From the NCBI GenBank assembly GCA_015068035.1, contig SVLI01000006.1, positions 84,982-148,981 of the forward strand: a stretch of 64,000 nucleotides of DNA. Direction: 5' to 3'. Source of the DNA: Oscillospiraceae bacterium (GTDB lineage: Bacteria; Bacillota; Clostridia; Oscillospirales; Oscillospiraceae). Below the pieces are notes generated by a model that did not search any database, had not been told where the DNA came from, and saw nothing but the letters and a program-made list of their open reading frames with translations. The position numbers and the translations under genes were made by a program. Numbering within the stretch: position 1 is the stretch's first letter; the number at the start of each line of letters is the position of its first letter. This document shows, piece after piece, positions 52,881-61,853 of the stretch.

Positions 52881-53480
52881 ATGAAATTATGTAATGTTGC
52901 CGCTGTACGCAGCGGACTGGTTCTTTCACGCAAGGAAGCACGAGGAACATTCCGAATACGCTATCCGTTGCTAAACCTTCGCTGTATAAAGCCAGAAGGG
53001 TACATTGATATGGAGCAAATCGATATATTCGATGCTGCCGATTCTCTCTCTCCTGAATACTTATCCCAGGTCGGGGATGTAGTTATTCGGCTTACCGCAC
53101 CTTATACAGCAGTTCTGATCGACGAATATACAGCAAATATGGTGATTTCCTCAAATTTTGTAGTCATTCGAGTCAAACGCCATGAAATTCTGCCAGGATA
53201 TTTGTTTTGGCTGCTGAACACCCAGAAGGTCAAGCGTGGAATATACGAAAACGCTACCAGCAATATGCTTGGTGCTGTAAAAGCAAAGTATTTCTCAGAA
53301 TTTGAAATTGATCCGCTCCCGATTGCGGATCAAGAAAGAATTATTTCCCTGAATTCTCTTGCACTGCGTGAAAAGCAGCTTCTGCTGCAACTTGTGGAGG
53401 AGAAAGAAAAATTCTATACCACGGCAATCGATAAAATCCACAAAGAAATGAAAAGAGGTAACGAAAATGACGACCCGTAA
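52881..53480 (+). CDS. Single-TRD (half-size) HsdS-like specificity protein
   Basis: 199 residues from the ATG at 52881 (CAGGAGATCC upstream). It has one target-recognition-like domain (about 1-150: SQVGDVVIRLTAPYTAVLIDEY, then ILPGYLFWLLNTQKVKRGIY) and one helical spacer at the end (PIADQERIISLNSLALREKQLLLQLVEEKE). Ordinary HsdS has two of each, so this would have to dimerise or serve as an alternative subunit. It overlaps hsdM by 14 bases and heads the operon. Confidence 0.75.
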   Translation: MKLCNVAAVRSGLVLSRKEARGTFRIRYPLLNLRCIKPEGYIDMEQIDIFDAADSLSPEYLSQVGDVVIRLTAPYTAVLIDEYTANMVISSNFVVIRVKRHEILPGYLFWLLNTQKVKRGIYENATSNMLGAVKAKYFSEFEIDPLPIADQERIISLNSLALREKQLLLQLVEEKEKFYTTAIDKIHKEMKRGNENDDP

Positions 53481-55002
53481 CGATATCGAACGTGTTCTTT
53501 GGAAAGCCTGTGACAGCTTCCGGGGTAAAATCGATAGCTCCCGCTATAAAGACTATATCCTGTCCATGCTGTTCGTCAAGTATCTGAGTGATGTTTCCAA
53601 GGAGAAACGAGCAAAGTACATGGAGCAGTACAACGGCGATGAGCGCCGGGTGGAGCGTGCTATGAGCCGGGAACAGTTTACCCTGGACAGTGAATCCACC
53701 TTTGACTACCTGTACGAAAACCGCAACAGTAACGACATCGGTCAGAAGATCAATATCGCCCTATCCCATATCGAAAACAGCAACAGTGCAAAACTTACAA
53801 ATGTGTTCCGTGCTATCGATTTTAACTCCCAGGTTGACTTTGGTGACGTAAAGGCGAAGAACGCAACACTTCGCAACCTGTTGGAAGATTTCCACGATCT
53901 GAATCTGTGTCCCGGCCAGCTGGGATCTGCCGACATCATTGGTGACGCCTACGAATATATGATTGCAAACTTTGCTTCTGATGCCGGTAAGAAGGGTGGC
54001 GAGTTTTTCACCCCCAGCCAGGTATCTGAACTGATTGCTTCTCTGGTAAAACCCCAGGAAAATGACCGTATCTACGATCCCACTTGCGGCAGCGGCGGCT
54101 TGCTTCTGAAAACATACAAGAAAGTGCCCAGCGGTAAGGTTGCACTATATGGACAAGAAGCCAACAACCAAACATGGGCGCTATGCACCATGAATATGTT
54201 CCTGCATGGTGTGGACGATGCCCGGATCTGGCAGGGCGATACCCTTTCCAATCCCCAGAATGTGGAAAACGATCAGCTGATGAAGTTCCAGGTGGTGGTA
54301 GCGAATCCGCCTTTCAGCCTGGACAAGTGGGACAGCGGTTTTCTTTCCAATGCGGGTCTGGATGCCAAGGGTAAGAAACAGGAGAAAATGACCGCCGCCA
54401 TGGATTCGTGGAAGCGGTTTGACTGGGGTGTTCCCCCTTCTTCCAAGGGTGACTACGCATTTGTTCTGCATATGCTCAGCAGCCTGGATGCGGAAAATGG
54501 CCGCATGGCCGTGGTTCTTCCTCACGGCGTTCTGTTCCGTGGAGCCAGTGAGGGCAAGATCCGCAGGCAGTTGGTGGAAATGAATCTTCTGGACGCCGTG
54601 ATCGGTCTGCCCGCCAACCTGTTCTATGGTACGGGCATTCCCGCCTGCATTCTGGTATTCAAGAAGAACAGACCTCGCCGGGATGTGCTGTTCATTGATG
54701 CTTCCGGTGAGGGCAACTATGAGAAGGGCAAGAACCAAAACGTTCTTCGTAACAGCGATATCGCCCGGATCGTCAGCACCTACGAGGCCAGAGAAACTGT
54801 GGACAAGTACAGTTATGTGGCTTCTTACGATGAGATCAAGGATAACGACTTCAATTTGAATATCCCCCGGTATGTGGACACCTTCGAGGAAGAAGAATTG
54901 GTGGATATCGACGAGGTCAAGCAGAATATTGCCAATATCGAAGAGGAGCTGGCACAGGTTCAGGCTCAGATGACAAAGTACCTAAATGACCTAGGGCTGT
55001 AA
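53467..55002 (+). CDS. hsdM: Type I restriction-modification DNA methyltransferase subunit
   Basis: 511 residues. An N-terminal helical HsdM domain (RNDIERVLWKACDSFRGKIDSSRYKDYIL) is followed by the N6-adenine methylase core: GEFFTPSQV, DPTCGSGGLLL (SAM binding) and VVANPPFSLDKW (catalytic NPPF, about residue 281). The C-terminal coiled helices contact HsdS. It methylates adenine in the target to protect host DNA. It starts inside the half-HsdS gene. Confidence 0.95.
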   Translation: MTTRNDIERVLWKACDSFRGKIDSSRYKDYILSMLFVKYLSDVSKEKRAKYMEQYNGDERRVERAMSREQFTLDSESTFDYLYENRNSNDIGQKINIALSHIENSNSAKLTNVFRAIDFNSQVDFGDVKAKNATLRNLLEDFHDLNLCPGQLGSADIIGDAYEYMIANFASDAGKKGGEFFTPSQVSELIASLVKPQENDRIYDPTCGSGGLLLKTYKKVPSGKVALYGQEANNQTWALCTMNMFLHGVDDARIWQGDTLSNPQNVENDQLMKFQVVVANPPFSLDKWDSGFLSNAGLDAKGKKQEKMTAAMDSWKRFDWGVPPSSKGDYAFVLHMLSSLDAENGRMAVVLPHGVLFRGASEGKIRRQLVEMNLLDAVIGLPANLFYGTGIPACILVFKKNRPRRDVLFIDASGEGNYEKGKNQNVLRNSDIARIVSTYEARETVDKYSYVASYDEIKDNDFNLNIPRYVDTFEEEELVDIDEVKQNIANIEEELAQVQAQMTKYLNDLGL

Positions 55003-55016
55003 AGGAGGGCATCTTA

Positions 55017-55457
55017 ATGTCTACCATTGGCAAAGCTACACTGCAAAGTGATGAAAATGGATTGGTAACACTCCAATGTGATAGATGCAAGTCAAGATTC
55101 AAAATGGACTGTGGATATTTGAATGATGAATTGGATGGAGATATCTGCTGTCCAGTTTGTGGAATTTCAGAAGCCCCTAATACTTTCTGGCCAGAGGAAG
55201 TTGTAGACGAGGCAATGAGACTTGCTCAGGTGGAAGCAGAGGAAATGATAAAAAATGCACTGAAGGGCCTGAATTCCAAGTATATCAAAGTGAAAACATC
55301 TCCTGTGGAAAAAAGAAACAGAGATGTTATATTTAAGAATAAAGACTATGATATGCAGAGGCTCACGGTGCATTGCTGTCAGAAAGAGATTGCATTAATG
55401 CCTGCTGATGTGGCAGCTGGTTTTTATTGTCCGTATTGTGGGAGGATTGTAAAGTGA
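55017..55457 (+). CDS. Zinc-ribbon protein of unknown function in the RM operon
   Basis: 146 residues; AAGGAGGG precedes the ATG. Two zinc ribbons are visible: LQCDRCKSRF...CCPVCG (residues about 18-50) and a C-terminal VHCCQK...FYCPYCGRIVK. A helical middle links them. It has no catalytic motif. It overlaps the next gene by GTGA, so the two are translated together. Possibly a nucleic-acid or adaptor protein for the following two genes. Confidence 0.75.
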   Translation: MSTIGKATLQSDENGLVTLQCDRCKSRFKMDCGYLNDELDGDICCPVCGISEAPNTFWPEEVVDEAMRLAQVEAEEMIKNALKGLNSKYIKVKTSPVEKRNRDVIFKNKDYDMQRLTVHCCQKEIALMPADVAAGFYCPYCGRIVK

Positions 55458-56248
55458 AAGAATATACAAGTTATGAAATCCAGGATATTTCATCTGCATT
55501 TAGAAATGTTGCACGCCGCTTAAGTCGGACAGACCATTCTCAGTGTGATGCAAATTTGAAAAGATTTATGGCAATCCTGGAAAAAGAAGAACTGATTTCT
55601 TCATATATTGCCCGCTACAATACTGTATCTTACGATATTCCGGCAATTTTAAAGGCTCGTGGCTGGTTGGATCCGTTTGAAATTAGTGCTGTACTGGAAG
55701 AGGAGATTTCTCTCTGTATCCAACTGTTGCAGCATGCGGTTAATGCATTTGATGGTGACTTTACCAGTTTGTACGGAACGCATTGGTACACCAGCACAAA
55801 ATCGACTGTAAATGATGAAATGCGGAAATTTATAGAACATGTTATTGATCCGCTGATTGATCATATTGCGGAACATTTACGTCATTGTTATGACGAGGCA
55901 GTACGTAGGGAGGAGGCAACGAAGCCTGTGTCAACGCCTAGTTTTACGGCCCATAATTCTACCGTTGTTATTGGCAGTCAGGTGAGCGGAGATGTATCTA
56001 ATCAAGTTACAATTACAGAGACGCTTAAAGAAGACGCTACTGCACTAATTGCCGCAATTAAAGAGGCACTGAATGAGAAAGAAACACCTAATAAGGGTGA
56101 CATTGAAGACATCCTTCAGCAAGTGCAGTCGGAAGTGGAAGCGAATCAAAAGCCTAAGAGAGGTTTGCTGACTGCGTTGAAGGTTCTGTGTCAGGCAGGC
56201 TCGATTGGAATTCCGTTTGTCACAGCACTAATGGAATTGTTTGGATAA
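55454..56248 (+). CDS. Unknown 264-aa protein, candidate sensor/adaptor
   Basis: Starts at a GTG eight bases after GGAGG. Residues 1-155 are mostly helical with conserved-looking aromatic and charged patches (RYNTVSYDIPAILKARGW, YGTHWY). Residues about 165-185 form a beta-rich NSTVVIGSQVSGDV stretch. This resembles the short VGG/GSQ repeats found between modules of bacterial conflict proteins. A helical C-terminus ends in a hydrophobic segment. I do not recognise the family. Its position between a zinc-ribbon gene and a protease gene suggests it connects sensing to proteolysis. Confidence 0.7.
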   Translation: MKEYTSYEIQDISSAFRNVARRLSRTDHSQCDANLKRFMAILEKEELISSYIARYNTVSYDIPAILKARGWLDPFEISAVLEEEISLCIQLLQHAVNAFDGDFTSLYGTHWYTSTKSTVNDEMRKFIEHVIDPLIDHIAEHLRHCYDEAVRREEATKPVSTPSFTAHNSTVVIGSQVSGDVSNQVTITETLKEDATALIAAIKEALNEKETPNKGDIEDILQQVQSEVEANQKPKRGLLTALKVLCQAGSIGIPFVTALMELFG

Positions 56249-56265
56249 GAAAGGAGTTGTGCTCC

Positions 56266-57144
56266 ATGGCTATTATCCCGAATTTTTTTCTGGATGCGGT
56301 AGTTGCACTGGGGGTTGATGGACGTGATGGTGATAAACACTGGATTGGCACAGGTTTTATCGTAGGGAGAAAAGAAAACGATAATCCAACCTTTTCTACA
56401 TATTATATCGTTACCAATAAGCATGTAATCAAGAATGAACGGTATGTTTATGTTCGGTTCAATTCTCTTGGTGGAACACTTGTGAAGGATTATCGGATAG
56501 ATTTATATGATAAAGCAGGTGTACCGATGTATTCTGCGCATCCTCACGACAAAACGGATATAATTGCTTTACAGATATTACCTCGGACGCTTATCAATGA
56601 TAAATCCATTTGGGGAGCTTTTGATCTAACGGATCATGCCCTGACACTTAATGAGATGCAGACTACAGGTGTTACTGAAGGAAGTCTTGTATACGCATTG
56701 GGGTTTCCGATGGATTTAGTCGATCCAATAAAAGTCCCTATTTGTAGGCTTGGCTGTATTTCCAGAGTAACGGATGCATTTTTATTGAAAAAGGGAACTC
56801 CCATATTTCTGATAGATGCGCAAACTTTCCCAGGAAACTCTGGAGGGCCTATTGTGAATCGGCCGGAACATATGTCTATTGATGGAACCCCTCATAACGA
56901 AAGCGCAAATCTTATCGGTATTTTAAGTGCATACATACCATACAGAGAGACTCTATACAGTAGACAGACCGGACGAGATAGAATGATTCAGGAAGAAAAT
57001 AGTGGACTTACCATTGTGCATCCGGTTGATCGAATTAAAGAAGTTGTAGAACTTGAGTGGGCTCGGATTGAAAAACAAAATGCAGCCCCCAAGACCGTAA
57101 ATCCTCCTGCGTTGGAAGCTGCTAAAGAAGAGGTTGCAGTATGA
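56266..57144 (+). CDS. Trypsin-like serine protease nested in the RM operon
   Basis: 292 residues from the ATG at 56266 (AAGGAG upstream). The chymotrypsin-fold triad is complete: His in IVTNKHVIK (about 50), Asp in DKTDIIALQ (about 99) and Ser in FPGNSGGPIV (about 192). There is no signal peptide, membrane helix or PDZ domain, so it acts in the cytoplasm, unlike HtrA/DegP. It overlaps hsdS by ATGA. Cytosolic trypsin domains are known as effectors in bacterial conflict systems; use as a defence effector here is inference. Confidence 0.85.
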   Translation: MAIIPNFFLDAVVALGVDGRDGDKHWIGTGFIVGRKENDNPTFSTYYIVTNKHVIKNERYVYVRFNSLGGTLVKDYRIDLYDKAGVPMYSAHPHDKTDIIALQILPRTLINDKSIWGAFDLTDHALTLNEMQTTGVTEGSLVYALGFPMDLVDPIKVPICRLGCISRVTDAFLLKKGTPIFLIDAQTFPGNSGGPIVNRPEHMSIDGTPHNESANLIGILSAYIPYRETLYSRQTGRDRMIQEENSGLTIVHPVDRIKEVVELEWARIEKQNAAPKTVNPPALEAAKEEVAV

Positions 57145-58328
57145 CACCAGAAGTAAAAGAAAGAATTGAACAAATCCGGCACGGAAATGTGCCGGAGGGT
57201 TATGTACGTTCAAAAAGAGGAATTATTCCCCAAGATTGGAACTGTTGTCGAATTGAAGACTTTTGTTTTTTGAAAAGTGGAGATACGATAACTTCTTCTC
57301 GCATTAATAAAAATGGTAAATATCCATGCTACGGCGGTAATGGACTTAGGGGATATACGGATAACTTTACACACGATGGCAGACATGTGCTTATTGGTCG
57401 CCAAGGAGCTCTATGTGGAAATGTAAAATTTGTTGCTGGCGCATTTTATGCATCTGAGCATGCAGTGGTTGTGACAACAAAAAATAATAGCCTAATGAAG
57501 TATTGTTATTATCTTTTTGATAATATGAATCTAAACCAATATTCCGAATCGAGTGCACAACCGGGGTTATCTGTAGAAAAGTTACTGAGGCTGTTCACAG
57601 CAATACCAGAATTGTCTGAGCAGGATAGAATAGCCCAAATTCTTTCTGCGCAAGATGAGGTTATTGAACTGAAAGAAAAACTGCTGGAAGAAAAGCAGCG
57701 GCAGAAGAAGTATCTGATGCAGCGGCTTTTAACTGGCAAAAAACGTCTGCCAGGATTTGACGGTGAGTGGAAAGATGAGAAACTTGGCAAACTGTTTGCA
57801 GAACGCAGTGAGACTAACTGCGAACATTTAGAATTGCTTGCAATAACAGGCACACAAGGAGTAATCCCACGTTCGCAGTTGGATCTGAAGGACAACTCCA
57901 GCGAGGATAAGTCTAAGTATCTTCGTATTTGTGTGGGCGATATTGGATATAACACTATGCGTATGTGGCAGGGTGTTTCTGCATATTCCAATTATGAAGG
58001 TATTGTCAGCCCTGCTTATACAATTCTTAAACCCAACAGCATGATAAATGCTAAGTATTTTTCGTATTTATTCAAAATGCCTGACGTGGTGTTCTTGTTC
58101 TACCGGTTCTCGCAAGGTTTGGTTGATGATACGAGAAATTTGAAGTATGAAAACTTCAAAAAGATCATCGTCAACTATCCTGTAGATATCGAGGAACAAA
58201 ACGCAATTGTTTCTATTCTAGAAAAGGCAGATCAGGAAATCGAACTGATTCGCCAATCTGTTGAGCAAGAAAAGCAAAAGAAAAAAGCCCTGATGCAGCT
58301 TCTGCTGACAGGAATTGTACGAGTATAA
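57141..58328 (+). CDS. hsdS: Type I restriction-modification specificity subunit (two TRDs)
   Basis: 395 residues with the normal two-repeat plan: TRD1 (about 20-165), conserved spacer helix EQDRIAQILSAQDEVIELKEKLLEEKQRQKKYLMQRLLTGKKRLPGF, TRD2 (about 210-345), then the matching spacer EEQNAIVSILEKADQEIELIRQSVEQEKQKKKALMQLLLTG. It selects the bipartite target for both methylation and cleavage. Separated from hsdM by three unrelated genes. Confidence 0.93.
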   Translation: MTPEVKERIEQIRHGNVPEGYVRSKRGIIPQDWNCCRIEDFCFLKSGDTITSSRINKNGKYPCYGGNGLRGYTDNFTHDGRHVLIGRQGALCGNVKFVAGAFYASEHAVVVTTKNNSLMKYCYYLFDNMNLNQYSESSAQPGLSVEKLLRLFTAIPELSEQDRIAQILSAQDEVIELKEKLLEEKQRQKKYLMQRLLTGKKRLPGFDGEWKDEKLGKLFAERSETNCEHLELLAITGTQGVIPRSQLDLKDNSSEDKSKYLRICVGDIGYNTMRMWQGVSAYSNYEGIVSPAYTILKPNSMINAKYFSYLFKMPDVVFLFYRFSQGLVDDTRNLKYENFKKIIVNYPVDIEEQNAIVSILEKADQEIELIRQSVEQEKQKKKALMQLLLTGIVRV

Positions 58329-58337
58329 GGAGTAATA

Positions 58338-58691
58338 ATGGAATTCTTATTTGATTATCGTGGTGTTGCAATTGCGCATATCCAAGAAAGTGTAATTTAT
58401 CTTATTTCTGGAAAGCCTGTTGCTTATCTGCAGAACGAGTTTGTTTATGCATATAGCGGCAGACAAATTGGTACCTATGAGGAAGGTCGTCTGCGGGATC
58501 TGAGTGGATGCTGTGTGTTCTACAATGATAATAAATTTGGTTTTGGTCCAATTACTCCAATTCCACAGATTCCTCCGATTCCCGCCATTCCGGAAATTCC
58601 TCCGATTCCCCCAATTCCAGCGATCCCTCAGATTAAAGCTATTCCGACCACGGCATGGAGTAAACTGAGCGGAATACAATTCTTTGATTAA
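58338..58691 (+). CDS. 4-fold beta-flower-like protein with IPPIP repeat
   Basis: 117 residues. Residues 1-75 are repeating short strands (LFDYRGVAIAHIQESVIYLISGKPVAYL...) like the 4-fold beta flower family. Residues about 78-102 are a near-perfect IPxIPxIP run: a stiff polyproline rod. AAGGAG precedes the ATG nine bases after hsdS. Similar small proteins occur in restriction loci; function unknown. It could tether or space HsdR/HsdS (inference). Confidence 0.65.
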   Translation: MEFLFDYRGVAIAHIQESVIYLISGKPVAYLQNEFVYAYSGRQIGTYEEGRLRDLSGCCVFYNDNKFGFGPITPIPQIPPIPAIPEIPPIPPIPAIPQIKAIPTTAWSKLSGIQFFD

Positions 58692-58692
58692 C

Positions 58693-58718
58693 AGCGAGGC
58701 GGGATTTCCCGCCCCGCT
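58693..58718 (+). terminator. Intercistronic hairpin before hsdR
   Basis: Imperfect 12-bp stem AGCGAGGCGGGA/TCCCGCCCCGCT with a CTTTTT run about 10 bases later. It could lower HsdR expression relative to HsdM/HsdS. Confidence 0.45.
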
Positions 58719-58758
58719 ATTCGTGCTTTTTAGTCAAATCCGAAAAGGAGGTTAAACC

Positions 58759-61700
58759 ATGGACGAAAAGGCTTATCAGGAGCGCAACGCCAGCCAAAAG
58801 CCCGCTATTGAACTTCTCCAGGCCATGGGTTACATATACATTTCCCCGGCGGACTGCCAAAAGCAGCGTGGCAGCCGGTATCACGTTCTTCTAAAGGACA
58901 TCCTCCGGGGGCAGCTTCGCAGGCTGAACCGTTATGCTTACGCCGGTACGGAAAACGAATTCTCCGCCGCCAATATTGAGCGGGCCATGGAGGATCTGGA
59001 CGAGCCCCTGACCGATGGTCTGGTTCGCACCAGCGAGAAGATCTATGACGCCCTTCTGCTGGGAAAAAGCTATCCGGAAACTGTCGGAGAGGGCAAATCT
59101 CTTAGTTTTAACCTGAAATATATCGATTGGGAACACCCGGAAACCAACGTGTTCCATGTCACCGAGGAATTCTCTGTGGACAGCCTGGACAAGCAGCACC
59201 CGGCTCGCCCGGATATCGTGCTGTTTATCAACGGCATTCCCTTCGGTGTCATTGAGTGCAAAGCTCCGCACATTTCCGTAGAGCAGGCCGTGGACCAGAT
59301 GGTACGAAACCAGCAAATGGAATATATTCCCCAGCTTTTTAAGTACGCCCAGATCGTCATGGCCACCAACCGGAATGCCGTCAAATACGCCACAACCAAA
59401 ACGCCCAGTAAGTTCTGGAATGTGTGGAAAGAAGAAAACAATGTATTCATGGACCAGCAAACAGCCCAGCTGATCCCGGATCGCACGCCTACCGTTCAGG
59501 ACAAAACGATGATTTCCCTATTCAGCAAAGACCGTGTGATGGAGCTGATCCGCTACTTCATCCTGTTCGATGAGAATGTTAAGAAAATCTGCCGCTATCA
59601 GCAGTATTTCGCCATCAAAGAAGCCATGAAAACCATTTCCCAAAACGACGAAAAAGGCAACCGCCACAGCGGTCTGATCTGGCACACCCAGGGCAGCGGC
59701 AAGAGTCTGACCATGGTCATGCTGGCAAAATATATTTTGATGGAGCTGTCAGACTGTAATCCCCGTGTCGTCATCGTTACCGACCGCAAGGAGCTGGACA
59801 AGCAGATCACCGAAACATTCTCCCATACCCGTCTGAACCCCGCCCGTGCCACCAGCGGCCGTCATTTGGTGAATTTGGTAAACAGCTCAAAAGCCGACGT
59901 CATCACCAGTATTATCAATAAGTTTAACACCGTTGAACGTCTGGAAACCAAAAACTTCTCTCGGGATATATTCATTTTGGTAGACGAAAGTCATCGTTCC
60001 AATTATGGTCTCATGGCAACCAAGATGCGCAGCGTGTTCCCTAACGCCTGCTACATCGGCTTCACCGGCACACCGCTGATGAAGAAGGAAAAGAACACCA
60101 TGACCAAATTTGGTAAGCTGATCCATAAGTACACCATCAAGGATGGCGTGGATGACGGTGCTATTGTCCCCCTGATCTATGAGGGACGTTTTGTTGAACA
60201 AATGGTGGATGAGCAAAACATTGACCTGTGGTTCAAGCAGACAACGAAGCGCTTGACTGATGCCCAGAAGGAAGATCTGCGCAAAAAATGGAGCAGCATC
60301 CGTCGCTTGACCTCTACGGATGCCCGCATTAAAAGAATTGCTCTGGACATCAATACCCATTTTCTGGAAGGCTTTAAAGGCACGAAATTCAAAGCCATGC
60401 TCGCAACCAACTACAAGAGAGACGCCATTCGCTATCTGGAGTGCTTTGAACAATTCGGTGATTTAACCTGCGGCGTCGTGATTTCACCGCCGGATATGCG
60501 GGAAGGTGTTCACGATGCGGATGAAGGTCCTGACGATAAGGTTGTAGCCTACTGGGAAAAAATGATGCGACAATATGGCGATGCGGATACCTACGAAGAG
60601 GCTATGAAAAGCCGCTTCAAAGCTGGTGAAATTGACATTCTGATCGTATGCAGCAAGCTTCTTACCGGATTCGACGCACCCATTTGCCAGGTACTGTACA
60701 TTGACAAAGAATTAAAAGAGCATGGTCTTTTGCAGGCTATTGCCCGTACAAACCGGCTCTGCGAAGGCAAGGACTACGGACTCATTGTAGATTATCGTGG
60801 ACTGATCGAAAAGCTGGATACAGCCATGGATATGTACATCGGTGCCGGTTTGGAGAATTATGACAGCGGCGATCTGAAGGGGGTCGTGGTGGATGTGATG
60901 TCTGCCATTGGCGGCCTAAGAGATGCTTATACGCAGCTTGTGGATCTGTTTGATCCGGCAAAAAACAAGGATGATGAAGAACAAATTCAACTCTACCTGG
61001 AAGACGAAAAAATTCGTTATGAATTCTACGATCTTCTTTGTTCTTTCGGCAGAGCTTTGAATTTGGTACTGAATTCAGAACAGGCTTACGCTTCCCTCTC
61101 CAAAGAAGAGCGAAAAAAATATCAGGATACTTTTATTCTATTTTCCCGTGTGCGTCGCAGCGTAAAAATCCGTTATGGGGATATCATTGATAACCATGAA
61201 TACGAACCGTTGATGCAAAATCTTTTGGATACCCACTTGTCTGTTGCCGGGTTAAAGCAGATTACAAATCCGGTTGATATTTTGAATAAGGAAGATTTTG
61301 AAAAAGAGCTGAATGCACTGGGAACTCTCCGTTCCAAAGCAGATGCCATTACCAGCCGGTTGGCCAAAAGTATCAGCGAAAAGCGTGACGAGAATCCTGC
61401 TTATTATGATAGCTTTTCCAAGCGAATTAAGGACGCTCTGGAATTATACAAGGAACAGGTTATTTCAGAAGCGGAATATCTTGCAAAAATGCGTTCTATC
61501 ATGGAGGATTATCGTTCTGGCAAGAGTACTGTAAGCTATCCGGAGGCAATTAAGAACAATGTCCATGCCCAAGCATTCTACGGCGTTCTGACTGCTATTT
61601 TTGATGAAGTTCAGGATGATACCATTACGCCTGATTTTGTCGCAGAGGTTTCCATAGAAATTACTTCTATCATTGCCAAACACAGCCAAGTAGACTGGAC

Positions 61701-61848
61701 AAACAACAAGACAATTCACGACCGGATTTCCCAGGACATTGACGATCTGTTCTATGAATACGAAAAAACTAGAGGTCTAATTCTTTCCTTTGATATTATC
61801 GATAAGGTCATAGAAAATGTTAAAACCGTTGCCCTCCGGAGGTTCTGA
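58759..61848 (+). CDS. hsdR: Type I restriction endonuclease subunit R
   Basis: 1,029 residues, full length. The nuclease domain has RPDIVLFINGIPFGVIECKAP (PD-ExK, about 151-171); the motor has WHTQGSGKSLTMVMLAKYI (Walker A, about 310), VDESHRSNYG (motif II, about 408), TGFDAPICQVLYID and QAIARTNRLCEGK (motif VI). The C-terminal helices bind HsdM. It translocates and cuts unmethylated DNA. AAAGGAGG precedes the ATG. Confidence 0.95.
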   Translation: MDEKAYQERNASQKPAIELLQAMGYIYISPADCQKQRGSRYHVLLKDILRGQLRRLNRYAYAGTENEFSAANIERAMEDLDEPLTDGLVRTSEKIYDALLLGKSYPETVGEGKSLSFNLKYIDWEHPETNVFHVTEEFSVDSLDKQHPARPDIVLFINGIPFGVIECKAPHISVEQAVDQMVRNQQMEYIPQLFKYAQIVMATNRNAVKYATTKTPSKFWNVWKEENNVFMDQQTAQLIPDRTPTVQDKTMISLFSKDRVMELIRYFILFDENVKKICRYQQYFAIKEAMKTISQNDEKGNRHSGLIWHTQGSGKSLTMVMLAKYILMELSDCNPRVVIVTDRKELDKQITETFSHTRLNPARATSGRHLVNLVNSSKADVITSIINKFNTVERLETKNFSRDIFILVDESHRSNYGLMATKMRSVFPNACYIGFTGTPLMKKEKNTMTKFGKLIHKYTIKDGVDDGAIVPLIYEGRFVEQMVDEQNIDLWFKQTTKRLTDAQKEDLRKKWSSIRRLTSTDARIKRIALDINTHFLEGFKGTKFKAMLATNYKRDAIRYLECFEQFGDLTCGVVISPPDMREGVHDADEGPDDKVVAYWEKMMRQYGDADTYEEAMKSRFKAGEIDILIVCSKLLTGFDAPICQVLYIDKELKEHGLLQAIARTNRLCEGKDYGLIVDYRGLIEKLDTAMDMYIGAGLENYDSGDLKGVVVDVMSAIGGLRDAYTQLVDLFDPAKNKDDEEQIQLYLEDEKIRYEFYDLLCSFGRALNLVLNSEQAYASLSKEERKKYQDTFILFSRVRRSVKIRYGDIIDNHEYEPLMQNLLDTHLSVAGLKQITNPVDILNKEDFEKELNALGTLRSKADAITSRLAKSISEKRDENPAYYDSFSKRIKDALELYKEQVISEAEYLAKMRSIMEDYRSGKSTVSYPEAIKNNVHAQAFYGVLTAIFDEVQDDTITPDFVAEVSIEITSIIAKHSQVDWTNNKTIHDRISQDIDDLFYEYEKTRGLILSFDIIDKVIENVKTVALRRF

Positions 61849-61853
61849 TCACC

